From Candidatus Sulfopaludibacter sp. (GTDB lineage: Bacteria; Acidobacteriota; Terriglobia; Bryobacterales; Bryobacteraceae), in the NCBI GenBank assembly GCA_031292755.1, contig JARLGM010000006.1, forward strand, positions 33,698 through 97,697: a stretch of 64,000 bases of DNA, in the 5' to 3' direction. This document shows positions 43,538 to 51,788 of the stretch, piece after piece; position 1 is the stretch's first letter, and each line of letters opens with the position of its first letter. The notes below the pieces were generated by a model. That model saw nothing but the letters and a program-made list of their open reading frames with translations. It was not told the origin of the DNA and searched no databases. The position numbers were made by a program, and so were the translations under genes.

Positions 43538-44049
43538 TGGGCATTGCGGACTGCCGCGTGGGCAGCGTCCCGGGTCAGGTGCTGGTGACCTACGCGCTTG
43601 GTTCGTGTATCGGGCTGGCGGTCTACGATCCGGCGGTGGAAGTCGGCGGCCTGCTGCATTTCATGCTCCCGGATTCAACCATCGATTCGGCGCGGGGCCG
43701 CGAAAACCCGTACATGTTCGCCGATACCGGTATTCCGCTGTTGCTGCAGACGGTTTACGGTCAGGGCGCATCGAAGCGGCGCCTGGTGGCGCAGGCTGTC
43801 GGAGGAGCCCAGATGATGGACCCGCAAAACCTGTTCGAAATCGGCAAACGGAACTATCAGGCCCTACGCCGGATTCTGTGGAAGGCGGGAGTCCTACTGC
43901 AAAGCGAAGCGGTCGGCGGGATGCAATCCCGGACGGTGCGGCTGGAAATCGGCACGGGCAGGGTGTGGCTGCAAGAGGGAGGCAGGCAGCGCGAACTGTT
44001 CCCCGGCGTAGCACGGAAGGGAGGCAATTCTTGTCATATCGCATCTTGA
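43522..44049 (+). CDS. cheD: CheD chemoreceptor glutamine deamidase
   Basis: 175-residue enzyme deamidating receptor glutamines to glutamates, and in some bacteria binding CheC-type phosphatases. The catalytic Cys-His pair is C29 (YALGSCIGLAVYD) and H46 (LLHFMLPDS), with T23 nearby, matching the CheD active site. The tail has IGKRNYQALRRILWKAGV and GGMQSRTVRLE, also typical. ATG 43522 is chosen over the longer open frame that runs into cheR. It ends within the start of the next receiver gene. Confidence 0.92.
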   Translation: MAEVVVGIADCRVGSVPGQVLVTYALGSCIGLAVYDPAVEVGGLLHFMLPDSTIDSARGRENPYMFADTGIPLLLQTVYGQGASKRRLVAQAVGGAQMMDPQNLFEIGKRNYQALRRILWKAGVLLQSEAVGGMQSRTVRLEIGTGRVWLQEGGRQRELFPGVARKGGNSCHIAS

Positions 44050-44417
44050 TTGTGGATGATTCACCGGCGATGCGGGCGTTTGTGCGCCGCGTGATCGATG
44101 TTTCCGGGTTTGACGCATCGTTCTGCCTGGAGGCTTCCAACGGCCGCGAAGCCCTCGAGGTGCTGGCAAAGGAGTGGGTGGATGCGATCCTCACGGACAT
44201 CAACATGCCTATGATGGATGGCGAAGAACTGCTGCGCAGCCTCGCGGCGGACGATTTGCTCCGTTCCGTGCCAACCATCGTGATCTCTACCGACGCCACC
44301 GAAAGCCGCATGGAGCGGCTGCTGTCTCTGGGGGCCCGGGGCTACGTGACCAAGCCATTCGCACCTGAGGATCTGCGGGCGGAACTCGAGCGCACGCTGG
44401 GAGAGGTCCATGTCTGA
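44031..44417 (+). CDS. Second CheY-like single-domain response regulator
   Basis: 128-residue receiver with D9-D10 (IVDDSP), phosphoacceptor D56 (LTDINMPMMDG), switch Ser/Thr (VISTDATES) and K108 (VTKPF). It starts with TTG 44031 behind a strong GGGAGG and overlaps the end of cheD by 19 bp and the next cheX by 8 bp. It probably competes with or complements the first CheY, either at the motor or as a phosphate sink. Sequence similarity to the first copy is clear but not high. Confidence 0.88.
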   Translation: MSYRILIVDDSPAMRAFVRRVIDVSGFDASFCLEASNGREALEVLAKEWVDAILTDINMPMMDGEELLRSLAADDLLRSVPTIVISTDATESRMERLLSLGARGYVTKPFAPEDLRAELERTLGEVHV

Positions 44418-44907
44418 TTCTTTGCAGTTTGTGTTACAGCAATCCGTGGAAGATGTGTTGGAAAAGATGTTCTTCATTCGATCGCTGGACGATGCCCTGG
44501 AGGAACCCGGCCTTCCGGAAGGCGATGTGAAGGCCCATCTCACCTTCGACGGCGAGCCGTCCGGTTTCCTCACCCTGCGCGTCACGCGCGAGGCCGCACG
44601 GTCAATCAGCGCGGATTTCCTCGGCGCCGAGGAAGGAGACCTGAACGAGCAGCAGGTGGGCGAGGTAGTGTGCGAGCTGGCAAACATGATTTGCGGGTCG
44701 GTGCTTAGCAGGTTCGAGAGTGCCGTCACGTTCCGGCTGGCCCAACCGGAGTTGGGCGAGGGCGACGAGCACGCCGAACCGGCGTCCGGAACGGCCGGGC
44801 TGAGGGCCCTGCATTGTGTGGAAATCGGCGGTGGCAATTTGACGGTAGCAATCCACACGGAGCCGCTGGCACTCCGGCACGGTGCCGCTGGAGCGGGTGC
44901 TGCTTGA
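44410..44907 (+). CDS. CheX-family phosphatase (second copy)
   Basis: 165-residue CheX/CheC-like protein with the single catalytic motif E89-L-A-N92 and G96 in VCELANMICGSVLSRFE. It is preceded by a helix with QQVGEV and an N-terminal half resembling the first CheX (FVLQQSVEDVLEKMFF; LTFDGEPSGFLTLRV). It should dephosphorylate a CheY-P, most simply the receiver encoded just upstream with which it overlaps by 8 bp. The Ala/Gly-rich tail is unstructured. Confidence 0.8.
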   Translation: MSDSLQFVLQQSVEDVLEKMFFIRSLDDALEEPGLPEGDVKAHLTFDGEPSGFLTLRVTREAARSISADFLGAEEGDLNEQQVGEVVCELANMICGSVLSRFESAVTFRLAQPELGEGDEHAEPASGTAGLRALHCVEIGGGNLTVAIHTEPLALRHGAAGAGAA

Positions 44908-44953
44908 ACGAAAAGGGACCACCCCCGCGGTGTGTTCCCGGAGAAACCCCGGT

Positions 44954-46018
44954 ATGCTCAACCGAAAAACACGGGTTCTGATCGTCGACGATTCGGCCAT
45001 TGTTCGCAAGATCCTGACTGAAGCCTTGGCCGGAGAGCCGGATCTCGAAGTGGTCGGTACTGCGCCGGATCCCTACGTAGCGCGAGACAAGATTCTGTCT
45101 TTGCAGCCTGACGTTCTGACTCTCGACATCGAGATGCCGCGCATGGATGGACTCACGTTTCTCAAGAAACTGATGCATTTCCATGCGATGCCTGTGGTCG
45201 TGATCAGTTCATTGGCCCAAACCTCCTGCCGGGCGGCGGTGGAGGCGCTGGAATATGGAGCCGTGGAAGTGCTGGCCAAGCCGGGCGGCCCCTATTCGGT
45301 GGGAGAGTTGCGCCACTCGCTCGCATCTAAGATTCGTGCCGCCGCGAATTCCCGAGTCGGAGCCATGGCCGCGGCCGCGCCATTTCCCGCGCGGCCACTG
45401 GTCCCGGTCGATGGCGCTCCCGCTCCTGACGCGGTCTTTGCCATAGGTGCCTCCACCGGTGGCACCGAGGCGATCGCCTCGCTCTTAAAGCGACTGCCGA
45501 AATCGTCGCCCGGAATCGTGATCGCACAGCACATTCCCCCGGAATTTTCGCGAGCGTTTGCCGGCCGCTTGAACGACATCTGTGCCATCGATGTCAAGGA
45601 GGCCGCCGATGGAGATACGGTACGCCCCGGTCTGGCATTGGTGGCGCCAGGGGACTTGCACATGCTGTTACGCAGAAATGGCGGCCGCTATTTTGTCAAC
45701 GTCAAAACCGGACCGCGCGTGTGTTACCAGAGGCCTTCGGTGGACGTGCTTTTCTGTTCCGTGGCGGAGGCGGCGGGCGCGGCCGCTGTCGGCGTGATTC
45801 TGACCGGGATGGGTTCCGACGGTGCCCAGGGATTGCTCAAGATGCACGTGGCGGGAGCTTACACCCTCGCCCAGGACGAGGCGACTTGCGTCGTTTTTGG
45901 CATGCCCAGGGAGGCGATCGAACTGGCCGCGGTAGACCAGGTGCTTCCGCTTCCTGCCATTCCGGGAGCGCTTTTGGGTTCCCGGCGATTTGTGCGCCGC
46001 GCAGTGACTGTAGGTTGA
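44954..46018 (+). CDS. cheB: CheB protein-glutamate methylesterase/deamidase
   Basis: 354-residue response-regulator enzyme removing methyl groups from receptors. The receiver domain has VDDSAIVRKI and phosphoacceptor D58 (LTLDIEMPRMDG). An Ala/Pro linker (135-158) leads to the esterase domain. The catalytic triad is S167 (IGASTGG), H193 (AQHIPPEF) and D289 (LTGMGSDG). ATG 44954 is chosen with GGAG about 10 nt upstream; a longer frame starts inside cheX. It is the last gene of the chemosensory operon, and its stop overlaps the -35 box of the tRNA-Glu promoter. Confidence 0.95.
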   Translation: MLNRKTRVLIVDDSAIVRKILTEALAGEPDLEVVGTAPDPYVARDKILSLQPDVLTLDIEMPRMDGLTFLKKLMHFHAMPVVVISSLAQTSCRAAVEALEYGAVEVLAKPGGPYSVGELRHSLASKIRAAANSRVGAMAAAAPFPARPLVPVDGAPAPDAVFAIGASTGGTEAIASLLKRLPKSSPGIVIAQHIPPEFSRAFAGRLNDICAIDVKEAADGDTVRPGLALVAPGDLHMLLRRNGGRYFVNVKTGPRVCYQRPSVDVLFCSVAEAAGAAAVGVILTGMGSDGAQGLLKMHVAGAYTLAQDEATCVVFGMPREAIELAAVDQVLPLPAIPGALLGSRRFVRRAVTVG

Positions 46019-46044
46019 CGGTCGGGTCTTCGGACAGCTACAGT
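46015..46044 (+). promoter_or_regulatory. Promoter of tRNA-Glu
   Basis: TTGACG (46015-46020) and TACAGT (46039-46044) are separated by 18 nt, close to sigma-70 consensus and about 30 nt upstream of the mature tRNA 5' end. The -35 contains the cheB stop codon. Confidence 0.5.
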
Positions 46045-46074
46045 AGAAGAGTTCACCTTTCTTCCGGCCAGCAA

Positions 46075-46152
46075 GTCCCCATCGTCTAGCCCGGCCTAGG
46101 ACATCGCCCTTTCACGGCGGTAACGGGGGTTCGAATCCCCCTGGGGACGCCA
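46075..46152 (+). tRNA. tRNA-Glu (anticodon TTC)
   Basis: Cloverleaf fits: acceptor stem GTCCCCA/TGGGGAC, D arm with CCGGCCTAGG, anticodon loop CTTTCAC with anticodon TTC at 46111-46113 on a five-pair stem, and a T arm GGGGG-TTCGAAT-CCCCC. Discriminator G46149 is followed by an encoded CCA (46150-46152). It lies between cheB and the aminotransferase gene. Confidence 0.97.
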
Positions 46153-46231
46153 TTTCCCGGCCCGATGCGCCGCGACCGCTGGTTGTATGTGCGGGGAATC
46201 CCGTCGGGAGTTTTTGACCCGGCCGCCCGTC

Positions 46232-46237
46232 GTAAAA
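46232..46237 (+). promoter_or_regulatory. Putative -10 box of the alaC-like gene
   Basis: TAAAAT ending 8 nt before ATG 46246, with no Shine-Dalgarno; it predicts a leaderless or nearly leaderless transcript. Confidence 0.4.
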
Positions 46238-46245
46238 TAGCGTTA

Positions 46246-47430
46246 ATGCCCGAAAACTCAGAAGATTTCTACCGGATTCAGAAACTGCCGCCGTACGTGT
46301 TTGCCGTCATCAATGAAATGCGCGCAAAAGCACGGGCGGCGCAGATCGACGTCATCGACCTGGGGATGGGAAATCCGGACGGCGCCACGCCGCGCGTGAT
46401 CGTCAACAAACTGGTCGAGGCGGCACGGAACGCGCGCAATCACCGGTATTCCCAATCGCGCGGCATTCCGCGATTGCGGGAAGAAATTACGCGCCGGTAT
46501 CTGGCCAATTACGGCGTGGAACTGAATCCGGACACCGAGGCGATCGTCACCATCGGCGCTAAGGATGCGCTGGCTCACCTTTTGTTCGCTACCGTGGGTC
46601 CGGGCGATGCGGTGGTGTCTCCCAACCCGGCCTACCCCATCCATCAATACGGCGTGATTATGGCCGAAGGCCACGCCTGCATGCTTCCGATGCCGGATGC
46701 CGCCACCTTCCTCAACCGGCTCGAGGACCTCTACCGCGCCTCTTCCCGCAAACCCAAGCTGCTGTTGATTTCCTTTCCGCACAATCCCACCACCACTTGT
46801 GTGGACCTCGATTTTTTCCGTGAGATCGTCCGCCTGGCGGCGCTCCACGGCACCATGATCATTCACGATTTCGCCTACGCCGACCTGGGATTCGACGGCT
46901 ACAAGCCGCCCAGCATCTTACAGGTCGATGGCGCCAAAGAGATCGCCGTAGAAATTTTCTCCATGTCCAAGAGTTACAACATGGCGGGATGGCGCGTGGG
47001 TTTCTGCCTGGGGAACCAGAAGATGATTGCCGCGCTGGCGCGCATCAAAAGCTACCTGGATTACGGTGTGTTTCAGCCCATTCAGATCGCTTCCATTATC
47101 GGGCTGCGCGAGTGCGAAGAGGACACCAGGAAGATCTGCGCGGTATACCAGAGGCGGCGCGATGTGCTGGTCAACGGTCTCAAACATGCCGGTTGGCCGG
47201 TGGAAAAACCGTGCGGCTCGATGTTCCTCTGGGCGCCGGTGCCGGAACGGTATCGCGCCGGCGGCTCGCTGGAATTCGCCAAACTCCTGCTCGAAAATGC
47301 CCAGGTAGCGGTGTCGCCCGGGATCGGATTCGGGCCCTTGGGCGAAGGCTTTGTGCGCTTCGCATTTGTGGAGAACGATCAACGCATCCGCCAGGCCACG
47401 CGCGCCATCGGCCAGTTCCTGAAAAGCTGA
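46246..47430 (+). CDS. alaC: Alanine transaminase-like aminotransferase (AlaC/LL-DAP aminotransferase group)
   Basis: 394-residue PLP enzyme. Landmarks: IQKLPPYVFAVINEMRAKAR, DLGMGNPDGATP (38-49), SPNPAYPIHQYG (125-136), SFPHNPTTTC, IIHDFAYADLGFDGY and the PLP lysine K242 in MSKSYNMAGWRVGF. These fit the glutamate-pyruvate aminotransferase AlaC family, which makes alanine from pyruvate and glutamate. ATG 46246 is preferred over 46165, which lies directly behind the tRNA. It is distinct from the other aminotransferase in this window (27787-28962). Confidence 0.9.
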   Translation: MPENSEDFYRIQKLPPYVFAVINEMRAKARAAQIDVIDLGMGNPDGATPRVIVNKLVEAARNARNHRYSQSRGIPRLREEITRRYLANYGVELNPDTEAIVTIGAKDALAHLLFATVGPGDAVVSPNPAYPIHQYGVIMAEGHACMLPMPDAATFLNRLEDLYRASSRKPKLLLISFPHNPTTTCVDLDFFREIVRLAALHGTMIIHDFAYADLGFDGYKPPSILQVDGAKEIAVEIFSMSKSYNMAGWRVGFCLGNQKMIAALARIKSYLDYGVFQPIQIASIIGLRECEEDTRKICAVYQRRRDVLVNGLKHAGWPVEKPCGSMFLWAPVPERYRAGGSLEFAKLLLENAQVAVSPGIGFGPLGEGFVRFAFVENDQRIRQATRAIGQFLKS

Positions 47431-47482
47431 TCCCGGCCTGCTATACCGTCGGCACCGCGATACAAAAGATAAAGGAACAGAT

Positions 47483-47504
47483 TAGTATGATTTACGTCAT
47501 ACTA
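47483..47504 (+). promoter_or_regulatory. 22-bp palindrome upstream of the HTH-TPR gene
   Basis: Perfect 8-bp arms TAGTATGA and TCATACTA flank a 6-nt centre, 26 bp before ATG 47531. The AT-rich symmetric site in a GC-rich genome looks like an operator. The left arm with two preceding bases (ATTAGTATGA) is identical to ten bases at the blaI start (15130-15139). Confidence 0.55.
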
Positions 47505-47530
47505 CACAAGGCCGCGGCTTTCCGGACCCT

Positions 47531-49078
47531 ATGCCGAACCACACGAACCTTCAGGTTGTCCCCCCTGCCGGGCGCCGGCCGGCGGACGACCGGCTCGATT
47601 CCTGGAAAGAGATCGCCGCCTACCTCAAGCGCGGCGCCCGCACCGTGCAGCGTTGGGAAAGGGAAGAAGGCCTGCCGGTCCACCGCCTGCGCCACGATAC
47701 GCTGGGCTCGGTCTATGCCTACCGGTCCGAATTGGATGCGTGGTGGAGCGGCCGGGGCGCGGAACTGCGGGAGCCCGCGCCGGATGCTTTCGGCCCGCCC
47801 GCAATCGCGGTGCTTCCTTTTGTGGACATGAGTCAGGAGCGCGACCAGGCCTACTTTTGCGACGGCATGGCTGAGGAGATTATCAATGCTCTGAGCCGGC
47901 TGAAAGGCTTGCGGGTGGTCTCCCGGACGGCCTCGTTTCGCTTCCGCTCAGCGGGCGGGGACACACGCGAAGTAGGCCGCCGGCTCCACGCAGGCACGCT
48001 GCTCGAAGGCAGCGTTCGCAAGTCGGCGGAGCGGCTCCGGATTGCCGTTCAAGTCTCCAGGGCCGGCACCGGATACCAACTCTGGTCCGCCCAATACGAT
48101 CGGGAACTCAAAGACATTTTCGTCATTCAGGACGAGATCGCTCGTAACGTGGCCCACGCGCTCCAGGTCACCCTCACTCCGAACGAGGCGGACGCACTCC
48201 GGAGACCGTTCACCCGCGACCTCGGCGCCTATGATTGCTATCTCCGCGGCCGCAGCTTCTACTACCGGTACAGCCCGCAGGCCATCGAGTTCGCGCTGAA
48301 ACTGTTTTTGCAGGCCATGCAGATCGACCCGAACTATGCCCAGGCCTACGCGGGACTAGCGGACTGCTGGTCTTACCTTTACTTTTACTCCAGCCCAGCC
48401 GAAATCCTGCGGGAACAGGCTGACTGGGCCAGCAGCAAAGCGGTGGAGATGGACCCCGGCCTGGCGCAAGCGCAGGCATCGCGCGGCTTTTCCCTCTCGC
48501 TGCAAGGCCGCAACGAAGAAGCCGCGATCGCCTTTGAAACGGCCATCCGCCTGGATTCCGGCCTCTTCGAAGCGTATTACTTCTATGCCCGTCATTGCTT
48601 TGCGCTGGGAGAACGGGAGAAGGCTTTAACACTCTACGAGCAAGCCATCCGGACCAATCCACTCGATTTTCAGTCACGGCTGCTTATGGCTCAGATCTAC
48701 GACGATGTGGGCCGCCCCGCCAACGCGGTATCCGCCCGCAGGCGTGGCATCGAACTCGCCAGCCAGCACCTCAAGATGAATCCCGACGATGCTCGCGCCC
48801 TATACATGGCTGCGAACGGGCTGGCCGCACTCGGCGAACCGGAGCGCGCCCACAGAGCTGCCGGGCAGGCACTCGCCCTCCAGCCCGAAGACCCCGTCCT
48901 GCTGTATAACGTGGGCTGCATCTTCTCCATGCTCGGACTGGTGGAACCGGCCCTGGATTGCATGGAGAAGGCCGCCGGAAACGGGTTGACCCAAAAAGGC
49001 TGGTACCTGCATGACAGTAATCTCGATGCCTTGAGGGGTCAACCCCGCTTCCAGCAATTACTCCAGAGCCTTCCCTGA
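47531..49078 (+). CDS. HTH-TPR regulator-like protein with TolB/FlgO-like middle domain
   Basis: 515 aa, soluble. An N-terminal MerR/excisionase-like helix-turn-helix (about 20-70, DSWKEIAAYLKRGARTVQRWEREEGLPVHRLR) is followed by a segment (90-205) of the kind IAVLPFVDMSQERDQAYFCDGMAEEIINAL and LLEGSVRKSAERLRIAVQVS, common in CadC- or adenylate-cyclase-associated TPR proteins. At least six TPR units (about 235-500) complete it. No membrane helix is seen. It probably senses a protein partner and may bind the palindrome upstream. Family members are abundant in acidobacteria. Confidence 0.82.
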   Translation: MPNHTNLQVVPPAGRRPADDRLDSWKEIAAYLKRGARTVQRWEREEGLPVHRLRHDTLGSVYAYRSELDAWWSGRGAELREPAPDAFGPPAIAVLPFVDMSQERDQAYFCDGMAEEIINALSRLKGLRVVSRTASFRFRSAGGDTREVGRRLHAGTLLEGSVRKSAERLRIAVQVSRAGTGYQLWSAQYDRELKDIFVIQDEIARNVAHALQVTLTPNEADALRRPFTRDLGAYDCYLRGRSFYYRYSPQAIEFALKLFLQAMQIDPNYAQAYAGLADCWSYLYFYSSPAEILREQADWASSKAVEMDPGLAQAQASRGFSLSLQGRNEEAAIAFETAIRLDSGLFEAYYFYARHCFALGEREKALTLYEQAIRTNPLDFQSRLLMAQIYDDVGRPANAVSARRRGIELASQHLKMNPDDARALYMAANGLAALGEPERAHRAAGQALALQPEDPVLLYNVGCIFSMLGLVEPALDCMEKAAGNGLTQKGWYLHDSNLDALRGQPRFQQLLQSLP

Positions 49079-49112
49079 CCGGCGAACCGGCGCGCCATTC
49101 CGCAAGCCGGCA

Positions 49113-49559
49113 TCACCGGTACGGCAGATCCACCGTGGCTTCGCCGGTGGTCGCCGGAACCGTTGCTTTTGCCAGTTCGATCTCGGCTTTGGAAGGCGGA
49201 AGGTTGTGGCTCTCCATGGCGCCGGGTGCGTACACACCCTTCAGCACCAGGGTCGAGCCGTAACGCCGGAATGACAGCACGCCGCGGCTGGCAACCGATT
49301 CCTTCCGCGTCGCGTGGCCGTCGGTGACCAGCAATCTGCGGCTTGCGCCTTCATTCGCTGCCGTCAGATCCAGCGTGTGCGAACGCGCGTCGAGCCTCAC
49401 CCAGTAGATTCCCGCGGGCATACTCTTCTCACCCGCGAGGAACGAGAACGGAATGTCGATTCGCATGAGAGTGGCGGTGGGAGGGGCGGCAGCCGCCGTG
49501 GCACAGATTGCGAGGCCGGCCGCGATCAAAATTCCTGATTTCGTGATGATCTTTTTCAT
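49113..49559 (-). CDS. Small exported protein of unknown function
   Basis: 148 aa. Start ATG 49559 has AAGGAG 7 nt upstream. Signal peptide about 1-25 (KKIITKSGILIAAGLAICATAAAA). The mature part is beta-rich: IDIPFSFLAGEKSMPAGIYWVRLDARSHTLDLTA, RLLVTDGHATRK and LSFRRYGSTLVLKGVY. From memory it resembles small exported acidobacterial proteins with an IPFxFxAGxxxxPAGxY pattern. Function unknown. The following 154 bp (49560-49713) between it and the divergent epimerase gene contain a GC-rich imperfect hairpin (about 49630-49655) but no gene. Confidence 0.75.
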   Translation of the reverse strand: MKKIITKSGILIAAGLAICATAAAAPPTATLMRIDIPFSFLAGEKSMPAGIYWVRLDARSHTLDLTAANEGASRRLLVTDGHATRKESVASRGVLSFRRYGSTLVLKGVYAPGAMESHNLPPSKAEIELAKATVPATTGEATVDLPYR

Positions 49560-49713
49560 GACTTGCTCCTTATGGTTTTGTCCGTCTATCCAGGAAACGC
49601 GCATTCGTCGAAAAGGTGCGGCGCAAAGGCGCGCCATCCCGGGGGTGGCGCACTTTGGCAAGCCTTGGCGTCCGAAGAAAACGAACTGCGAACGGCCGCT
49701 TCGGCAGCATACG

Positions 49714-50733
49714 ATGAAGGTGATGATCGAAGGCGGCATCCGGAACCTGGCCGATCTGGAACGGGCGCTATCCCGCCCCAGCGAGGCGGACATTGCCTTC
49801 ATGCGAAGGTTGGACGGCGATATCCTCATTTTGGGCGCCGGCGGCAAGATGGGGCCCTCCCTGGCCCGTCTTTGCCGGCAGGCCGCGGTCGAGGCGGGCC
49901 CACCGCGGCGGATCCTGGCGGTGTCACGCCATGTGGCGGCGGAACCGGGCATCGAAGCCATTGCCTGCGATCTGTTACAGCCTGAACAGGTCGCGAAACT
50001 GCCGGAGTGTCCCAATGTGCTCTACCTCGCGGGCCGGAAGTTCGGTTCCACCGGGAGTCCCGAGCTTACCTGGGCGATGAACACGCTGGTCCCCGCAATT
50101 GTTGCCGGGAAGTTTGCGCACAGCCGCATGGTGGTCTTCTCCACCGGCAATGTGTACCCCTTCCGGGAGGTGTCGCGAGGCGGCTGCGTGGAGTCGGACG
50201 CCCCGGCGCCTGTCGGAGAATATGCGCAATCCTGCCTGGGGCGCGAGCGCGTCTTCGAGTACTACTCGCGGCACCGCGGCTTCGAGTGTCTCTTCTTCCG
50301 GCTCAACTATGCCGTGGACCTGCGCTACGGTGTCATCATGGATATTGCGCGCAAGGTGTATGCCGGATTGCCGGTGGAACTGGCGGTTCCCGCGTTCAAT
50401 GTAATCTGGCAGCGCGACGCCAATTCCTACGCGCTGCGCTCGCTGGAACACTGTGCGTCCCCGCCGCGCGTCCTGAATGTGACCGGTGCGGAAACGCTCC
50501 TGGTGCGCGACACGGCGAACTGGTTCGCGCAACGCTTCGGCCGCACGTGCAAATTCCAAGGCGCCGAAGGCGCAACCGCGTTGCTGAGCGACTCGTCCGC
50601 CTGCCGCCGGTTGCTGGGACCGCCGGAGGTCCCCGCGGCGGCCTTGCTGGAAATGGCGGCCGGCTGGATCGAGAACGGCGGCGCATCCATCGATAAGCCC
50701 ACTCACTTCGAAGTATCGGACGGGAGGTTTTAG
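49714..50733 (+). CDS. NAD-dependent epimerase/dehydratase-like protein
   Basis: 339-residue short-chain dehydrogenase/reductase of the extended type. An N-terminal 35-residue head precedes the nucleotide-binding ILILGAGGKMGPSLARL (about 38-54); VLYLAGRKFGS and MVVFSTGNVYPF contain the substrate-site Ser/Thr region. The usual YxxxK is replaced around GEYAQSCLGRERVFEYYS (Y then CLGRE), so the catalytic lysine is not obvious. It heads a three-gene operon (5-bp and 3-bp gaps). Start 49714 or 49723; neither has a good Shine-Dalgarno. Confidence 0.75.
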   Translation: MKVMIEGGIRNLADLERALSRPSEADIAFMRRLDGDILILGAGGKMGPSLARLCRQAAVEAGPPRRILAVSRHVAAEPGIEAIACDLLQPEQVAKLPECPNVLYLAGRKFGSTGSPELTWAMNTLVPAIVAGKFAHSRMVVFSTGNVYPFREVSRGGCVESDAPAPVGEYAQSCLGRERVFEYYSRHRGFECLFFRLNYAVDLRYGVIMDIARKVYAGLPVELAVPAFNVIWQRDANSYALRSLEHCASPPRVLNVTGAETLLVRDTANWFAQRFGRTCKFQGAEGATALLSDSSACRRLLGPPEVPAAALLEMAAGWIENGGASIDKPTHFEVSDGRF

Positions 50734-50738
50734 ACTCG

Positions 50739-51785
50739 ATGGATGCGGCGGTTCAACAAGCCCTACGCAGCGGAGTGGTCATTCCGGCCCACCCCCTGGC
50801 TCTGAACGCGCAGCGCAAGCTCGACGAGCGCCGGCAGGTGGCCCTCACCCGTTACTATTGCGACGCCGGCGCGGGCGGTATCGCGGTGGGAGTGCACACC
50901 ACCCAATTCGCCATCCGAAATCCACAAATCGGCCTCTTCCAGCCCGTCCTTGGCCTGGCCGCGCAAGCCGCCTCGGAGTTCGAGCGCCGCTCCGGAAAGC
51001 GCCTGGTGAAGGTGGCCGGAATCTGCGGCCGGACCCCGCAGGCCGCGGCGGAAGCGGAATTCGCGCGCGGCGCCGGGTACGACCTGGGCCTGCTCAGCCT
51101 TGCCGCCCTGCCCGCCGCGCCCGATGCCGAATTGCTCGACCACTGCCGCGCCGTGGCGCGCATCATTCCGTTGTGCGGTTTTTATTTGCAGCCCTCGGTG
51201 GGCGGCCGCCCGCTCTCCTATGAGTTCTGGCGTGCATTTTGCGCCATCGAAGCCGTCGCCGCCATCAAGGTCGCGCCCTTCAACCGCTACCAGACCCTGG
51301 ACGTTCTACGCGGCGTCCTGGACAGCGGCCGTGCGGACCGGATCGCACTGTACACCGGCAACGACGACAACATTATTCCCGATCTCCTGTCGGATTTCCG
51401 TCTCTGTGGCGGTACCCTGAACTTCCGCGGCGGCCTTCTGGGACAGTGGGCCGTCTGGACCCGCCGCGCGGTGGAAATGCTCGACCGGATTCACCGCTGC
51501 CGCCAGGCCAACGGCGCGGGCGCGGCCGAAATCCTGGCCCAATCCGCAGCCCTCACCGATGCCAATGCGGCCCTCTTCGACGTCCGCCATGGCTTTGCCG
51601 GGTGTATCGCGGGCCTGCACGAGATTCTGCGCCGCCAGGGACTCCTGGAGGGCCGTTGGTGCCTCGATCCAGCCGAGGATCTTTCGCCCGGCCAAATCGA
51701 ACAGATCGACCGCGTCACCTCCGCGTACCCGCAACTCGCCGACGACGATTTCGTGACCAGCCGCCTGGACGGCTGGCTGAGCTGA
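50739..51785 (+). CDS. DapA/N-acetylneuraminate lyase superfamily protein
   Basis: 348-residue TIM-barrel aldolase-type protein of the dihydrodipicolinate synthase superfamily, which forms a Schiff base between a lysine and a 2-keto acid. Visible barrel strands are GVVIPAHPLALN, AGAGGIAVGVHTTQF, VKVAGICG, YDLGLLSLAALP and FYLQPSVGG. The likely Schiff-base lysine lies in AAIKVAPFNRYQTLDVL near residue 170. The usual GTTGE motif is replaced by GVHTT. Its position between an epimerase and a NagB-like gene suggests cleavage of a keto-sugar acid; the substrate is unknown. Confidence 0.75.
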   Translation: MDAAVQQALRSGVVIPAHPLALNAQRKLDERRQVALTRYYCDAGAGGIAVGVHTTQFAIRNPQIGLFQPVLGLAAQAASEFERRSGKRLVKVAGICGRTPQAAAEAEFARGAGYDLGLLSLAALPAAPDAELLDHCRAVARIIPLCGFYLQPSVGGRPLSYEFWRAFCAIEAVAAIKVAPFNRYQTLDVLRGVLDSGRADRIALYTGNDDNIIPDLLSDFRLCGGTLNFRGGLLGQWAVWTRRAVEMLDRIHRCRQANGAGAAEILAQSAALTDANAALFDVRHGFAGCIAGLHEILRRQGLLEGRWCLDPAEDLSPGQIEQIDRVTSAYPQLADDDFVTSRLDGWLS

Positions 51786-51788
51786 CTT

